From the NCBI GenBank assembly GCA_016748015.1, contig JAAOMT010000602.1:323696-387695 (forward strand): 64,000 bases of DNA. Reading direction: 5' to 3'. Position numbers and translations under genes: made by a program. Origin of the DNA: Geosiphon pyriformis (lineage: Eukaryota > Glomeromycota > Glomeromycetes > Archaeosporales > Geosiphonaceae). Under the pieces are notes generated by a model, which was given only the letters and a program-made list of their open reading frames with translations, was not told the DNA's origin and made no database searches. How positions within the stretch are numbered: position 1 is the first letter of the stretch; the number at the start of each line of letters is the position of its first letter. Below, piece by piece: positions 1-12,550 of the stretch.

Positions 1-23
1 AAATTAAAACAATGGAAAAATAC

Positions 24-509
24 TTGTTCTTGGTGCCAAAAGGTGTATTCATTATCAGTGTCAAAATCCCCTTCCAACTGTTGTAATGGATGTTCGCGAG
101 AAGAAAGTCTATATCCAATTCAAAATCGGATGAATTCTCTTGTGCAATCTGAAGCCCACTTGGATCAATGTCTATACCGAGGTTAAAGATAAATAAAATG
201 GTGAAAATAATTTGATCTAGGCCAGTATGATGATACGAAAGAGAATAAAATTATAACCTTGATCCAAGAAAATTCGATGCAATACTGCTCTTTTAAAATC
301 TCATTCATTATTTGAGGTGAGTCATAATAATGACAGGTACATCATTATAATAAACTTATACCTGAGAACACTGCATCCACAACCAAAATGTGCTAAAAAT
401 TTGTTTTCTAACTCATCGTAAACTGAACGAGCAATAAAAAGCAAACGGGCGGGCAAGTCTTCGTTGATTCCAAATATGGCATCTGCTTGTTCTGGGATTT
501 CGATCCACG
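24..509 (-). pseudogene. METTL5: METTL5-like methyltransferase, broken partial copy
   Basis: METTL5 is the 18S rRNA N6-adenosine methyltransferase that works with TRMT112. Read on the minus strand, three exon-like pieces match its order. Piece 1 (about 362-509) ends in a segment like LPARLLFIARSVYDELENK followed by FGCGCSVL. Piece 2 (258-284) continues SIASNFLG. Piece 3 (24 to about 180) has GIDIDPSGLQIAQENSSDFE and then IMNTPFGTK before a GTATTT donor. The family motifs are DLGCG (SAM binding) and NPPF (catalytic); here they read HFGCG and NTPF. I found no in-phase AG acceptor joining pieces 2 and 3: both candidate acceptors give a stop within a few codons. The N-terminus is not visible and the C-terminus lies beyond the left edge. 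I infer a decayed copy. A divergent functional paralogue with unusual splicing is possible but less likely. Confidence 0.6.
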
Positions 510-1712
510 CTAAAAATCAGATTGAACATCGTGATAGATTTGATGAAGATACGGGAATCAGCGAATTTGTCCTAGAAAGAAGCGATCGATACCACAAAAT
601 TCATTCGACAATAGAATGAAAAAATTTCCCTTTGAGAAAAAAAAATTTTTTTTTCAATCCCGGATGACATACTTGAATCAACTCATTAAACAAACCTAAA
701 AAAACTTTGATGATGAAAATCATTTAAATCTGATAAAATTGTAAAAAATCAATCTGCAGCTGATAAGATAATAAAAAGCTAAACAAAGCACCTTTTTCAG
801 GGCTCCATCCAAACATTGGGTCGCAAAATCGCATTTTTTTTAATTATTCCAGATGATGGTTATTACGATCCAAACATGCGACATCAATTTTTGCAGCATC
901 TCTTTCTCGAATCTTTGTCCCGTTTAAAATGCTCTATAAAAAAATTACCGATAAATGATGCTGATTAGAAAAGTTCCCGATAAGACGTTTATAAGATCTT
1001 GTAATATCGTTAAATACAAAATTCGCGACAAAGAAATCCAATGGAATCAGAATACTCACAAACGTGGGATCGAGTTGCCCAAGTTTTGGCGGAAGTAGAA
1101 GCAGAATGTTTGAATGGTGAGTACCATCACAATTAAATTTGATCCTAAAAACAGGGAATATACCTAACTTGAAATGGCGTGTCGATCTTTGACAATGATA
1201 CATTTAGCGTTTAGCAAAAATCAGACTATTAATACCATTAATATATATCACCAATGCGCAAATATAATATATATTCCGAAAGATTTTCCGTAGTTTACTT
1301 AAATCGCTACTTCATAGATAATATTTTAAAGTAGTTCAAATTTCCCCACGAATTCCTGTCAAATCGAGATTTATATTTTTTCTCATTGGTTATCGACGAT
1401 CCACAGTTTTTTATTGACGATCCCACAGTTTTTTATTGCATCCCAAAGGTTCCATTGTCATATTTTGGGAATTCGTATTGAAATTTGACGTTGCGTAATT
1501 GGTCAGATTTCAATGAAATTTATATTTGTATGGAATGATTTTCTTTTCTAAATCTGGTGGTGTCTTATTGAAATGCATTTTCGAAGGGAGGGAAAAATCT
1601 TTATAGGCGCATAAAAAGAGAGGTTTTAGCTCCCCGGTACCCAACTTTATTACAAATATTCATACTTCTTATTTATTATTAAATAAACAGTCAATGACTC
1701 TATATTATCAGA
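510..1712. other. Intergenic, no supported gene
   Basis: This is AT-rich sequence between the METTL5-like copy and the WGR gene. A minus-strand open stretch at 934-1203 and a short coding-like stretch at about 790-838 (minus, reading FCDPMFGWSPEKG) are visible, but neither links to other exons convincingly. A TATA-like GCATAAAAAG at about 1609 may belong to the promoter of the downstream gene. Confidence 0.4.
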
Positions 1713-2312
1713 ATGTCAACAATCATGAAACTTGACACTATACCGATCAATTCTAGCCAATCTCACGAACGCTTTTACTTAGCCAGCTATGTCCCTAACT
1801 CAAAATTTGAGCTCAATCTGGAAAATTCTTTTATTTTACAAAAATTTTCTGAATCTCTCAATAATCACTCATCATCTAGAATACCATTCAAAATTGACGA
1901 CGACTTTGACTATGATAATTTTATTCGAATGAACAGTCTTCTCACGCAGTATGAAGCAATTCTAGCATATAAAAGGAAGAAAATGCTTCAAAAAGAGGCA
2001 CAATCACAATCACAATCACAATCAAAGCAATATATTTCTCATTCTGCCTCATCATCATTATCACTACTATCATCAGGACTTTTTAAAACAGAGAAAAAAT
2101 TTTGGCAATTCAAGATTCAAAACGAAACGACAACTTTAATTCGATATGGAAATATTTTACCTGATGGAACCTTAAAAGAACGAGCCGAACAGACGCAATT
2201 ACATCCGTCTAATAAAAATGCAACTGAGTTTGTAGAGAAACTGGTGCAGGAAAAAATCAAGGCAGGATATGTTAAAATTTCACATAAAGGCTCACAATAT
2301 CACACACTATGA
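1713..2312 (+). CDS. Small WGR-domain protein
   Basis: This is a single-exon gene of 199 residues. Residues about 126-190 form a WGR domain: FWQFKIQNETTTLIRYG carries the aromatic start and the R144-Y145-G146 equivalent of the WGR-type core, followed by an AT..FVEKLVQEKIKAGYV helix typical of the domain end. WGR domains occur in PARPs, where they bind DNA ends and relay the signal, and in stand-alone MolR-like proteins. No PARP regulatory or catalytic domain follows, so enzymatic activity is not suggested. Residues 96-103 are a QS repeat encoded by a CAATCA array, and residues 110-121 are Ser-rich. The N-terminal 90 residues match nothing I recognise. The first ATG was chosen; a second ATG lies four codons later. 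DNA binding or a nuclear role is inferred only from the family. Confidence 0.75.
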   Translation: MSTIMKLDTIPINSSQSHERFYLASYVPNSKFELNLENSFILQKFSESLNNHSSSRIPFKIDDDFDYDNFIRMNSLLTQYEAILAYKRKKMLQKEAQSQSQSQSKQYISHSASSSLSLLSSGLFKTEKKFWQFKIQNETTTLIRYGNILPDGTLKERAEQTQLHPSNKNATEFVEKLVQEKIKAGYVKISHKGSQYHTL

Positions 2313-2874
2313 ATTTTTAAATGAAATATTATAAACGAAAAATTATTTGGAAGTCGAATGATTTTGTTAATATACTTCAACGAAAAAGAACTTCCTATTA
2401 AGCTAATAATAAAAGAAAAAAATTTTAAAGTCTATTGATAAGAAATATGTATTAAAAACCCTCAAGACGATTAATTTATAAAATCAATACTAAAAGATAG
2501 AACTCTTTACTTGGATATAAGCGTAAAAACAATTCGATATGCTAGATTAACCATTTGTAAATATATCAATAAAAATTCTTTTAAAAGTGTTAATTTCTGT
2601 AAAGTCTAAATACTAAAAATTTTATCTGGGTATATTATACTATTACATTTTTAATTTTGTCTATTTAGATATCATAAATTAACCATCTTTAGTTTTTAGG
2701 ATGAGTCATTTGATTTGATCAATGAACTTTTTTATCAGCTACATGAATAAGATCTTGCAAAAGTTATATATAAATTTCTTTCTGTTTTGTATTTTATTAT
2801 AGTTATCATGAAAAATAAAAAATACTTAATATTCAAAGAAAAAAATTGACTGTAACATATAATTATTGTAATCA

Positions 2875-2914
<40 letters not shown>
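2875..2914. repeat. (TTA)n microsatellite
   Basis: About 13 uninterrupted TTA units. Confidence 0.9.
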
Positions 2915-4643
2915 TTCATATTTGATAATTCGAAACTAATCTTGTTAATTAAATATTAAATAACTTGGATATTTACTAAATTATTAATAAAATTAAAAAA
3001 GAAAAAAAAAGAATTCATAATGATAAGAATTATTATCAGGATTTTTTTTAGACATTGAAATAAGAACATATTGTAATAAAACATTTAAAAAAATTTTGTC
3101 AGATTTTTTGCAAAGATTTCTTAATGATATAAAGTTCAAAATAAAAGTGTGATCAAAAAATTTTAAATCAAATTCACAATTTCAATTTAGTTCAAAATAA
3201 AGTTTATTAGATATTAAATAATCTTTTTTTTTTCATAGAAGTTTTAAGATTTGATAGAATAGGTTTCTTCTCGCCAAGATTTTGGTTCGTTGTTTTATTA
3301 ATTGAAAAAATAATAGTGGGCTTTAGGATTAAAAAATCAAAAAGAAATTACGAAAAAAAAGTTGAATATTTCCTAAACTTAAATATAATTTAATTTTATT
3401 TATAATACCTTAATTTTTTGAACAAAGAAGATCAACATTTTTTCGCGAAGTCAAAAAATCTAACATTGGCCAAGGAATGTAAAATCAAAATTTTGAATTA
3501 AAGTCTTTGAATTTGCAAGCAAAATACTATGAATGACCCAGGTTAGTAATCAAGTCAACAACCAATTCTACGTTTAGAATTAAGGTTTGTTATTGTATGC
3601 TGAATCAAAAGGCTCATATTTTAACTACGTTCTTAAAATCAGGTTCATCTTGGAAATTTCCGAATTTGCTACTCACAAAATCTATTTTTCTGGTAAAAAA
3701 TTAAGATTTCTTATTATTGATACTAGACAAAAATGGATGGAAATACTAATTTTTCTAAAAGAGTAAAACTCATAGTGATATATAAATACTTTGAAAGATT
3801 TAAATTTTATTAGAAAAAAAGAAATGTTTGGTTTAACTTTTTACAATCAAGCATAGTTTTTAAAGTTTTCATATACTTATAGATTACTTGAAAAACCATT
3901 GCCAATTTTTTCAATTAGAAATATTATGATATAATAATCAGAGCAAATATTGAAAAAATATTTGTGAATATTTTATCAAGCTGTTCAAGATTGAGGATTT
4001 TAATAGATATTAAAGCCTTATAATTCATCCAAGCAATAAATATAAACTTTAACAGCTGTACTGGTATTTGTTTTGTTAAGTCGAGTTTTTTTATATTATC
4101 CAAAGCATATATATACTTCCAAAAATTTCTGATCATTTTAATGTATATTTTAAGATGAACTTGCAACTTTAATATTTTTTAACTTCATTAAATCATAAAT
4201 TTCACTGTTTTCCTTACAATAGAGAACATGATCTCGATTATATAAAACACTCACATTGAACAAAATCAATTTTTTTAAAAAATTTATATGGTATTGCTTA
4301 TAGAGCTATATCAACTTTAAAGTTTTTGATTTTTGTACTGAGATGAAATGTGCAAAGAAAAAAGTTTTTTCTAGCTATATATTGCTAATTAATTAATTAA
4401 TTAATTAAAAATACCAGAAAATTTTAACCATTCAATTGTATATGATTTTTTACATTAATAAAATAATAATAATAATAATAATAATTTAACAATAGGTATA
4501 AAACGAAATTATCAAGAGAATTTAAAAGTCCTTTCTCAAATCTTTTGCGAGAGCAATACATTTTGGGAACTAATTTTAATAGCCAATCTATGATGAATCC
4601 TAACTATTTTCTCATACAGTATAAATATATTTTGCTCACATAT

Positions 4644-4675
4644 AATAACAAGGATGTATCATCATCCTTGTTATT
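4644..4675. other. Perfect 13-nt stem hairpin
   Basis: The arms AATAACAAGGATG and CATCCTTGTTATT are exact reverse complements around a 6-nt loop. It has a higher GC stem than its surroundings. No adjacent gene explains it. Confidence 0.6.
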
Positions 4676-4776
4676 GCTTTTCATAAGGCTGAAAGCTCTT
4701 AAAAGTCTGTTAGAGTCATTATTGTTAACTATTTTTTAAATATTTATCGTCACGTTTCTCAATAGTAGCGATATTT

Positions 4777-5082
4777 TTATAGGATTGGTGGTTCCGCGAA
4801 TCGATGATTAACCATCCATAAAAATTTTGGTATATTGCCAATTAGAGAAGAGTTCGAAAGGCAGGAAGATAGGCCGGCTTCATATACTTCTTCTTTGCAT
4901 TGATAAAAACGAATAATTAATTTAATATTTTCAATCTGTACATTGTTCTCACTTTCATGCTTAATTTTTCCAATAGCGTGATTTTGGAAATCTAATATTG
5001 CAAAATAAAGTTTTTCATTTTTACGATGATGATCATAAAAGCACAAAAATTTGTATTCACTAATTGAAATATGAGAATACAA
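4777..5082 (-). CDS. Unrecognised open frame, possible exon
   Basis: An open stretch of about 100 codons on the minus strand has a protein-like composition (charged residues, Cys, Trp; not a simple repeat), unlike the AT-driven frames around it. Its first codon is TTG, so if real it is probably an internal exon or a gene remnant. No domain was recognised and no partner exon found. Confidence 0.15.
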   Translation of the reverse strand: MYSHISISEYKFLCFYDHHRKNEKLYFAILDFQNHAIGKIKHESENNVQIENIKLIIRFYQCKEEVYEAGLSSCLSNSSLIGNIPKFLWMVNHRFAEPPIL

Positions 5083-7035
5083 AGAGACATAACCAAAAAT
5101 TTATCTTTTCTTTTTAGAATTTCTAGAATAAGAAAGGAAAGGAAAGGAAAGGAAAGTAAATATCTAAATAAATATGATTGTTAAGTCAATTGAAATCATA
5201 AACTTTGTAATATTTTTAAACTGCTTTTCATTTTATCATGATCTAGGTATTTTAAGAAGGGTTGGGTGTATGTGCGATCGCTGCTTTTTCCAAAGCATTT
5301 GGAACTTTGGCAACAGCAATCCATAATATCAAATAATTTAGAATCATTTGTGTTTACGGAGTTTCTTTATTCTGAAATTTACCCCGTTTATTTATTTGCT
5401 TGCTTGTTTGTTTGTTCTTTGAAACTCGCTTTGTAATCTGTTATTTCAAATGATTAATTCAAACTAATTCCCTCAATTTATTAAATATTTTTTACGAACT
5501 GCAAATTCAATTAAGATACTTGTATTTTTTGAAAAAATTCGAATCATCCTTTTCATCATTAGAGGAAAAAAACTACAGGTTTATGACTCATTCCACATTT
5601 CAATTTTTCAAGATAAATTTTCTTTTACATTAACAAGTTATCTAGGAGAGATGGTGTGTGATATTTAATCTTGATATTTTTTTGAAAGATCTATCTAAAG
5701 CCAAGACATCCTGACACGTTCAAAGAATCTAATAGAATCGACCCATCTTATTTACCCTCTGAGTTCTCTATGTTCTTTTCTTTTGGGCTGCAATCATTTT
5801 TCGCGTGAGAGTTCTCTTGAAAATCACAAATATTGCACAATTTATTAATTATAGACCTGAAATAATTCGTTCTGACACATTTGACGTCAATAAAAAATCA
5901 AAAAAGTAAAATACAATTTTTCCAAATAAGGTGAGTTAGGGAGGAGGGGAATGTTGTCGAAAAATTTGGGCGTATTATGCTAATAAAAAAGAGTAAGATG
6001 AAAGAAGAAACAAATCCAAATATATATGTAAACAAGTATATTTAATCAAACAAACAAATAAAGGTTGCCCGTCTTCAAGATTTTCTTAAAGAGATTGCTG
6101 ATAACTGAAAAGGAGACTATTCAAAGATATCATGTTACAAAAAATGATTAGAAAACCTCTCGTTTCTTGAACACAATTAATCTATTTGCTAAACTTGGTC
6201 ATTTCTTTAAAATCTAACACTATAAAATTTATGATAAAGTACAAATAATTGCTAATATTATCACTATCAAAAAGATGTGTAAAATGTCATGGTTTCTAAG
6301 TCAGCATTTATACTGTAGGGCTGTTGTTGAACAGTTCACTCCCATGTGCACTATCTGATTATGTCTCTAGGTACCCCTATATCATGTTCTAAGGACTTTC
6401 TCCTGTATCAAAGAGTCATATAGAAATTTCAAAAGAATTCTTCTCACGACCTCATTTTACCTAATCCAAATTACATACGCAATGCATCAAAGAAGATGGA
6501 TAGGAAATCTATAAGTAAAATTATTGAATAAAGTATAGAAAGACTTTCGGACTATTATTAAAATTACACCCTTTTCATATAATGAGTGCCATAAAGATAA
6601 CGTAAATAAATATTTTCTGTGATTGAACAAATCATTATTAGGGTTAGGTTTATGATTTATAAAGTTTCGCTTACTAACTGGGAAAAGGAATTTTGAGGTT
6701 AATTTGCTTTATGTTTATCCTTACTAATAAATGAACAATGTGTGTAAACCGAGGTTTATTCACATAATTACATCATTTATAGTGGTTGTTTTTCAATATT
6801 AAATATTTTGGCAGTTTTCTAAACTTCTTATGATCTAGTTACTTCATTTCAATCCCTTTTAAAAGCCTTGGAATTTGTATAAGTTTTTACTATTATATTT
6901 TTGGTATTAATAATTAATGATTAATGATTAATGATTTTAATTAAAGAGTTTTTGGATTTTTTTTTATGATTCTGTTTACTATTTCAAATTCAAAAAAAAG
7001 ATCTAACATATAATCTTTAAATAATTTTTGTACCC

Positions 7036-7070
<35 letters not shown>

Positions 7071-7797
7071 GCAGAAAATGTTGATTCCAATCTATTAAAA
7101 GATTTTAAAAAGAAAAACGAGTAAAATGATATGATTTATCTTTAAAATAATTATCATTTTGCAAAATTTTAAAAATTCTTTCGGTCGAATAATTCTTTAG
7201 TTAAATGTCGTATCACTATTCCCTATGATATTGTTGTTTAAATGGTTCTAGAGATTACAAGTTTCTCTATCGTCATTATAAAATCTGTTCCAATTTTATT
7301 CAAACTGTTGAAACATCAATATAATTATATTTTACAACAGGATCAAAGTAATATCTATTTACGGTGTTTTTTGATTCTAATAATTCATATATTTAACAAC
7401 AGATATAGCATCTTAATTTTTAGTGCATTTTGATGGAAAATTCTCCGATTCCTATTATGGGAAACGATAGTGGAATAGCCTCTAAAGGGTTGACAATCGT
7501 CGTACGGATATGCTATTTTATGAACCAAAAATTTTACAATTACATGTACTTATTCCATTAGGGTAAGTGCCTTATTTAATGCTTTTTCCCAATATTGGAT
7601 CTTATTTAGCGTTGTTATTAACTATGAGAAAAATAGTTAATTGAAGCAAGATCAGAGAATGATTTGATTACTAATCGAATGTCAGGATTACATACATATG
7701 CAAAGAACACTATTATCTTTTTTTTTGTGTAAAATTCTGGACCTTTTGGGAAGATTGACAGCTGCTATAGCAAATTAATGTGTGGCATTACACGATT
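5083..7797. other. Intergenic, no gene seen
   Basis: AT-rich. It holds a GGAAA tandem run near 5136-5157, a palindromic TTGACGTCAA (CRE/ATF-type core) at 5881-5890, a TTAATGA run near 6910-6932 and an ATT run near 7039-7070. No reading frame looks like a conserved protein. Confidence 0.45.
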
Positions 7798-8016
<219 letters not shown>

Positions 8017-8333
8017 CTAAAAGCGTGTGAATTCTTGCGACATGTAACAATGATTTAATAATTGAAATATAAGCTTAATGGTAAGCTGCATAAAATGAAA
8101 AACTCCCAACTCATTTGAAAATAGAATAGGATTACACAGGCGTCAAAATAATAATAATAATAATAATAATAATTTTAATTTTAATGTGATTATGATTTTT
8201 TCTTTTTTAAATTTATCACATACCTTAATTTTTGTAACATGTTAATTTTTTTTTTCAGAAATCAATGAAATTTTTTGTTTCATTACCCTAAATTAAAAAT
8301 TCCTAGTGAACGTTAAAGCTATGCAACGAGTTG

Positions 8334-8387
8334 ATATATATATATATATATATATATTAGTTAGTTAGTTAGTTAGTTAGTTAGTTC
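8334..8387. repeat. Compound (TA)n-(TTAG)n repeat
   Basis: About 12 TA units run directly into about 7 TTAG units. Confidence 0.9.
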
Positions 8388-8817
8388 TATTAAAAGAAAG
8401 ACTATAGAATTTTATCGGTTCAACATTTTTTTTTTAAGCTTTTTGCATAATTTTATTAAAAAAAAACCTGAACAGGTACAAGATTTAATTGATAAAATTT
8501 CAGTTTGGCGTTTTTTACCCAATAAGGAATATATAATCTCTGTTCATTCTCCGATGCATTTTTCTTGTATATTCATTTTTAGAAACCATATCGTGTGAAT
8601 GACCTGTTTAGGTATAAGTTTAGAAAAAGAAAAAAACCCCCCCCCCTATTATAGTTTTTTTTTAATTTTATAATTTGAAGAAATAATGTTCCTATTAACC
8701 CTCGTAAAAAAAAAAAATTCTTAAATGTTTGTAATTTTTCATTCATTCAAAGTTTTTTTTTAACAATATTTTTTACAATTACAACCTATGAATGAAAAAA
8801 TATAAGAAAAATAATTA

Positions 8818-8862
8818 AAATGAAATTAACTAAAAATGAAATTAACTAAAAATGAAATTAAC
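8818..8862 (+). repeat. Tandem 15-mer, three copies
   Basis: The unit AAATGAAATTAACTA is repeated three times head to tail. The last copy is incomplete. Confidence 0.8.
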
Positions 8863-9337
8863 AAAACAAAACAAAGACAAAAACAAAACAAAAAAGAACC
8901 AATAAAAAATATATACATATTCATTGACCATTTTTTTTTTAAAGAAATGACCAATTAAAATAGAAATATGTATATATATATATATTTATTTAAAAATTTT
9001 TCGTTGTTCAAATTAATTTTCAAAAAAAAATAATAATAATAATTTCAAATTCTTATAAAGGGTATCCCATTAATCATGAAATTATTAAGCGAAACAATGA
9101 AAAAATATCATTCTAATTGGTGATAACTTAATTGATTCATTCCAATTTGTGTCCATGTTTCAACCCATGATACAATGAAAAAAAAAACGTTTTTTAATAT
9201 TTGCCAGTTCTATTGTTTCCTTTCGTACGATAAAAAAAAAATTACTCAATTTTGTTTCACAATTTTTTCAATGAGTTTGGTGATTCTCATAGCATATGTA
9301 CAAAGAAAAAGAATTCTTAACCAAAACTTAAAGACCA

Positions 9338-9338
9338 A

Positions 9339-9386
<48 letters not shown>

Positions 9387-9430
9387 CACTACCATCACTA
9401 CCACTACCATTACTACCACTACCATTACAT
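9338..9430 (+). repeat. (ACT)n array passing into ACC/ATT variants
   Basis: About 17 ACT units are followed by a degenerate ACC-ACT-ACC-ATT pattern. A poly-Thr frame and a poly-Val frame (opposite strand) are by-products. Confidence 0.9.
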
Positions 9431-9603
9431 ATACTGTATATAAATATTTTTGATTCGCTAAAAACCACATTGGTCAATAAAACACGTTCAAAAAATAATT
9501 TTAATTCTATCTAGTTGACCTAAAATAAAAAATACATTTATTTTTAATGCTATTTGCATGTAAAAACGATCATTCACTCATTCTCATTGCGTCCTATTTG
9601 AGT

Positions 9604-9873
9604 TTATTTCCTTATCAAGGTATGAAAAAATCGCAAGAATTCTCGTTGTGAACTAACCAACAACAACCGTTCAAGGGACCACAGACCTTGTACTCTTAAT
9701 TCTATGCACAATGATGAAAACTTTTGTGGTATGATATCCACATTTTTATTACACACACGCTGTAACCAAAAAGGGATTTTGATTTCGTAGAAATGAAACA
9801 CACGAAACCTTGATAATACTACGAATTTCCAATCTGGGAATGGTTGGGGTTGAGTAACCTTTCCTTTTACCAT
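9604..9873 (-). CDS. Unrecognised 89-codon open frame
   Basis: A minus-strand frame starts at an ATG and has balanced composition (Trp, Cys, Pro and Phe spread through it). It begins MVKGKVTQPQPFPDWKFVVL. It is more protein-like than neighbouring frames, but I recognise no family and see no clear splice partner. It could be an exon of a longer gene, a remnant or chance. Confidence 0.2.
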   Translation of the reverse strand: MVKGKVTQPQPFPDWKFVVLSRFRVFHFYEIKIPFWLQRVCNKNVDIIPQKFSSLCIELRVQGLWSLERLLLVSSQREFLRFFHTLIRK

Positions 9874-10404
9874 TTGAAGTTTAAACTTGGCGGAAAAAAG
9901 AACTCTTTCAAATTTTAGTGATCGTGTAAACGACGGAAAATTTTTTTGTTAAACTATGACAAATCATAATTTGAATGGCCCATTTTTCAAAAACTTGTTA
10001 TAGAAGCTCTGCAGAAGGCCGAAAATGATCACTTTACCAGGAATTCTAGGCAATTACTATGATATTTCTTAAGCTTTGACTGGATGAATATACCGAAGCC
10101 TGTTAGCCGGAGACAGCCGGATCTTGTTATATATAATTGACTGTTAATCAAAGAATGATGGTGGTTGTGGTGGTTTTGGTGGTTTTGGTGGTTTTGGTGG
10201 TGGTGGTATTTGTCATGTAAGGTAAGGTAATGTAATGTACTGTAGTGCAATTATAACTTTTTTTGGTCATACTGAGCGCCCTTAGATAGTATGATGATGG
10301 AAACTTCGAAATTAGTATTATGTCATCTAACAAGGGGCACATTGTGTCATTGAATGATGAATGAAAAAATGCTTTTCTAAATTTCCGCTCTACTTATTTT
10401 TTTC

Positions 10405-10438
<34 letters not shown>

Positions 10439-11944
10439 TAATCATAATAGTAATAATGAATGAACAAATGGACGATATGCCATTTTCTTTTTTAAAATGA
10501 AAAAATCAGGTAAATAGGTTCTACCAATTTTCGCAAAAGTGGTTAATTCTCAATAGCACATGAAATTTTTTGTCAACGATAATACCCTTCTATTATTTCC
10601 CGAAGGTTTTTCTCATGCAAAGCAATGGATATTTTTTTATTTTTATGAACCTTAAAAATAAAAATATATATTTTTCATTCATTCATTCAATCATTCAATC
10701 ATTCAATCATTCATTCATTCATGAATTAATTAATTAATTAAATTCACAAAGATCATCACCATTTTCGATCATTAAAAAAACAAAAACGTAGGATCGGGAA
10801 AGTTAAACGACTTTGATAGTGACAAAATCAACGTATCAAATTCATATCGTCGCTGTGCGACTATTTTTATTCATGCTATTCTCATCATAATGTTATCAGG
10901 ATTTTCTGACCACAAATCTGTAATAAAAATTTTTTTTTTAGAAACACGACAGCTAAAATGGATGTTTAATTGTCTCACAGCCTTATTCATCCTTTTTTAT
11001 TGATAATGATTGAAACATTTAATCAATGACTCATGAACCGACTACGTTAGGTCAATGATCGATGATAAAAAAATGATAATATTATCATTTTTATCATTAT
11101 TTTGATTGTCAATTATGTGAATAATGATTATGATGATGTTATTTACTGATATGAAACAATATCAATAGAATAAGAGGGAGGATTTTTGGGAAAAAAAAAA
11201 GAATTTTTTCAATTGTTCAAAAGTTTTAAACAATTTTTATTATTGGCTAAGTTAAAAATCAATCGTAAGAGCGAATAGGGTAATAATCAAATAACAGTGG
11301 ATAATAATAAATATATATAAATAAATAAATAAGTCAGTAAAGGTAAATAAAGCGTTGAAATAAGATCTATCATCTTAGAGTTCAATTTTAAAAGGTGCAT
11401 GAAAAAAAAAACGCCCGAATGAGATTTTTCAATATAGATAGATAAATAAATATATATATATATATCTATCTATCTCTATTTATCTATTTATATATATCAT
11501 ATTACTTACCTATCTTAGTTGAGTTCGAAAAAAAAAAAAAAAAAAAATCTTTTTTTAATTTTATATGCTTCGTTGCTCAAATTCATAAATTAAAGGTTTC
11601 AATGCAGATTTTTGAAGTAAACAGCGAAAGAGAAAAAAAAAATCCAGCAACACCAAATAAAGGTGAAAAATATTGTTGGTTGTACGATAAATGCAAAAAG
11701 GTCAAATTTTAATGATGCTATTGGGGCTATTTCTTCGAATTCCTTATTAGTATTCTGTGAAAGAATATTGGTTTAACACATGACAGTATTTTTATTATTA
11801 TTTGTGTACCTCAACTGGTTAAATTTTGCAGGTAATAAGTTGTGTCAGGTCTTTTTTATTCACCGTTATATTTATCACGGACTAGCCTTTTTCACCATTG
11901 ACAATTTTTTTTTTAGCTGTATTGTATTAAACTATACTTTTAAA

Positions 11945-11978
<34 letters not shown>

Positions 11979-12449
11979 CTTTTCTTTTCTTTTCTTTTCT
12001 TTTCTATAACTAAACAAAAAAAAATGTGACTCCTGAAAATGTATTCTATATTCATATTACCATAAACTGGTATTTTCAATAGATTCAAAGACTCGATCTT
12101 TTTGTGTCACTATTTTACGTAAAAAATCTATTTAAATCGTAGATTTAACCCGGAATCCACGGAGTTGTGAATTTTTTTTTCCTCGACAAAAAAAAAAAAC
12201 TTTTTTTTTTAAAAAAATCTTTTCTTTTACCCTTAAATCATCATCTTCGGTATCATCTTCTTCGGTATCATCTTCATAATCTTTATCCTCAATAATAATC
12301 TTCATTATTGATTTAAACTCTTTTGAATAAAAAAAACTTTTTTTATCATCAAATCTTTATTCATCCCAAAACACTTTTTTCATTTTCTAAATCGCTACAC
12401 CTTTATTCTTCTTAAATAAAAAATTTAACTTTATCATAAATAAAATCAC
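9874..12449. other. Intergenic, repeats and HMG-gene upstream region
   Basis: It holds a GGTGGTTTT array at about 10160-10206, an AAT run near 10405-10437, an ATTC run near 10675-10722, a perfect 24-bp palindrome at 11069-11092, GATA/TATA-type inverted sequence near 11440-11500 and a long T run near 11947-11978 followed by TTTTC units. The last roughly 250 bases, TCATCTTCGG-rich and then pyrimidine-rich, precede the HMG-box ATG and are probably its promoter and 5' UTR. Confidence 0.45.
11069..11092. other. Perfect 24-bp palindrome
   Basis: AAAAATGATAAT is joined directly to its own reverse complement with no spacer. Confidence 0.6.
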
Positions 12450-12501
12450 ATGGAAGAAACCAGTAGCTCAACTAGTATTTTGAGTAATAGTGGTGGTATT
12501 G

Positions 12502-12550
<49 letters not shown>

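Larger units (their letters stand above)
2313..4776. other. AT-rich intergenic, no gene seen
   Basis: No coding-like stretch stands out. It holds a (TTA)n run at about 2875-2914, an AATT run near 4386-4410, an AAT run near 4466-4488 and the hairpin at 4644-4675. The open frames here (for example 3924-4166, minus) are low-complexity and AT-driven. Confidence 0.5.
8017..9603. other. Intergenic rich in simple repeats
   Basis: It contains an AAT run at about 8147-8172, a (TA)n-(TTAG)n compound repeat, a tandem 15-mer, several A or T homopolymers and an ACT/ACC array. No gene recognised. Confidence 0.5.

Noticed and set aside
790-838. Short coding-like stretch FCDPMFGWSPEKG (minus)
   Set aside because: Too short and no second exon found; could be the start of an oxidoreductase but this cannot be supported.
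934-1203. 89-codon minus-strand frame
   Set aside because: No family recognised; the only intron-like break in it would be implausibly short.
3924-4166. 80-codon minus-strand frame
   Set aside because: AT-driven composition, no splice partner, no recognised motif.
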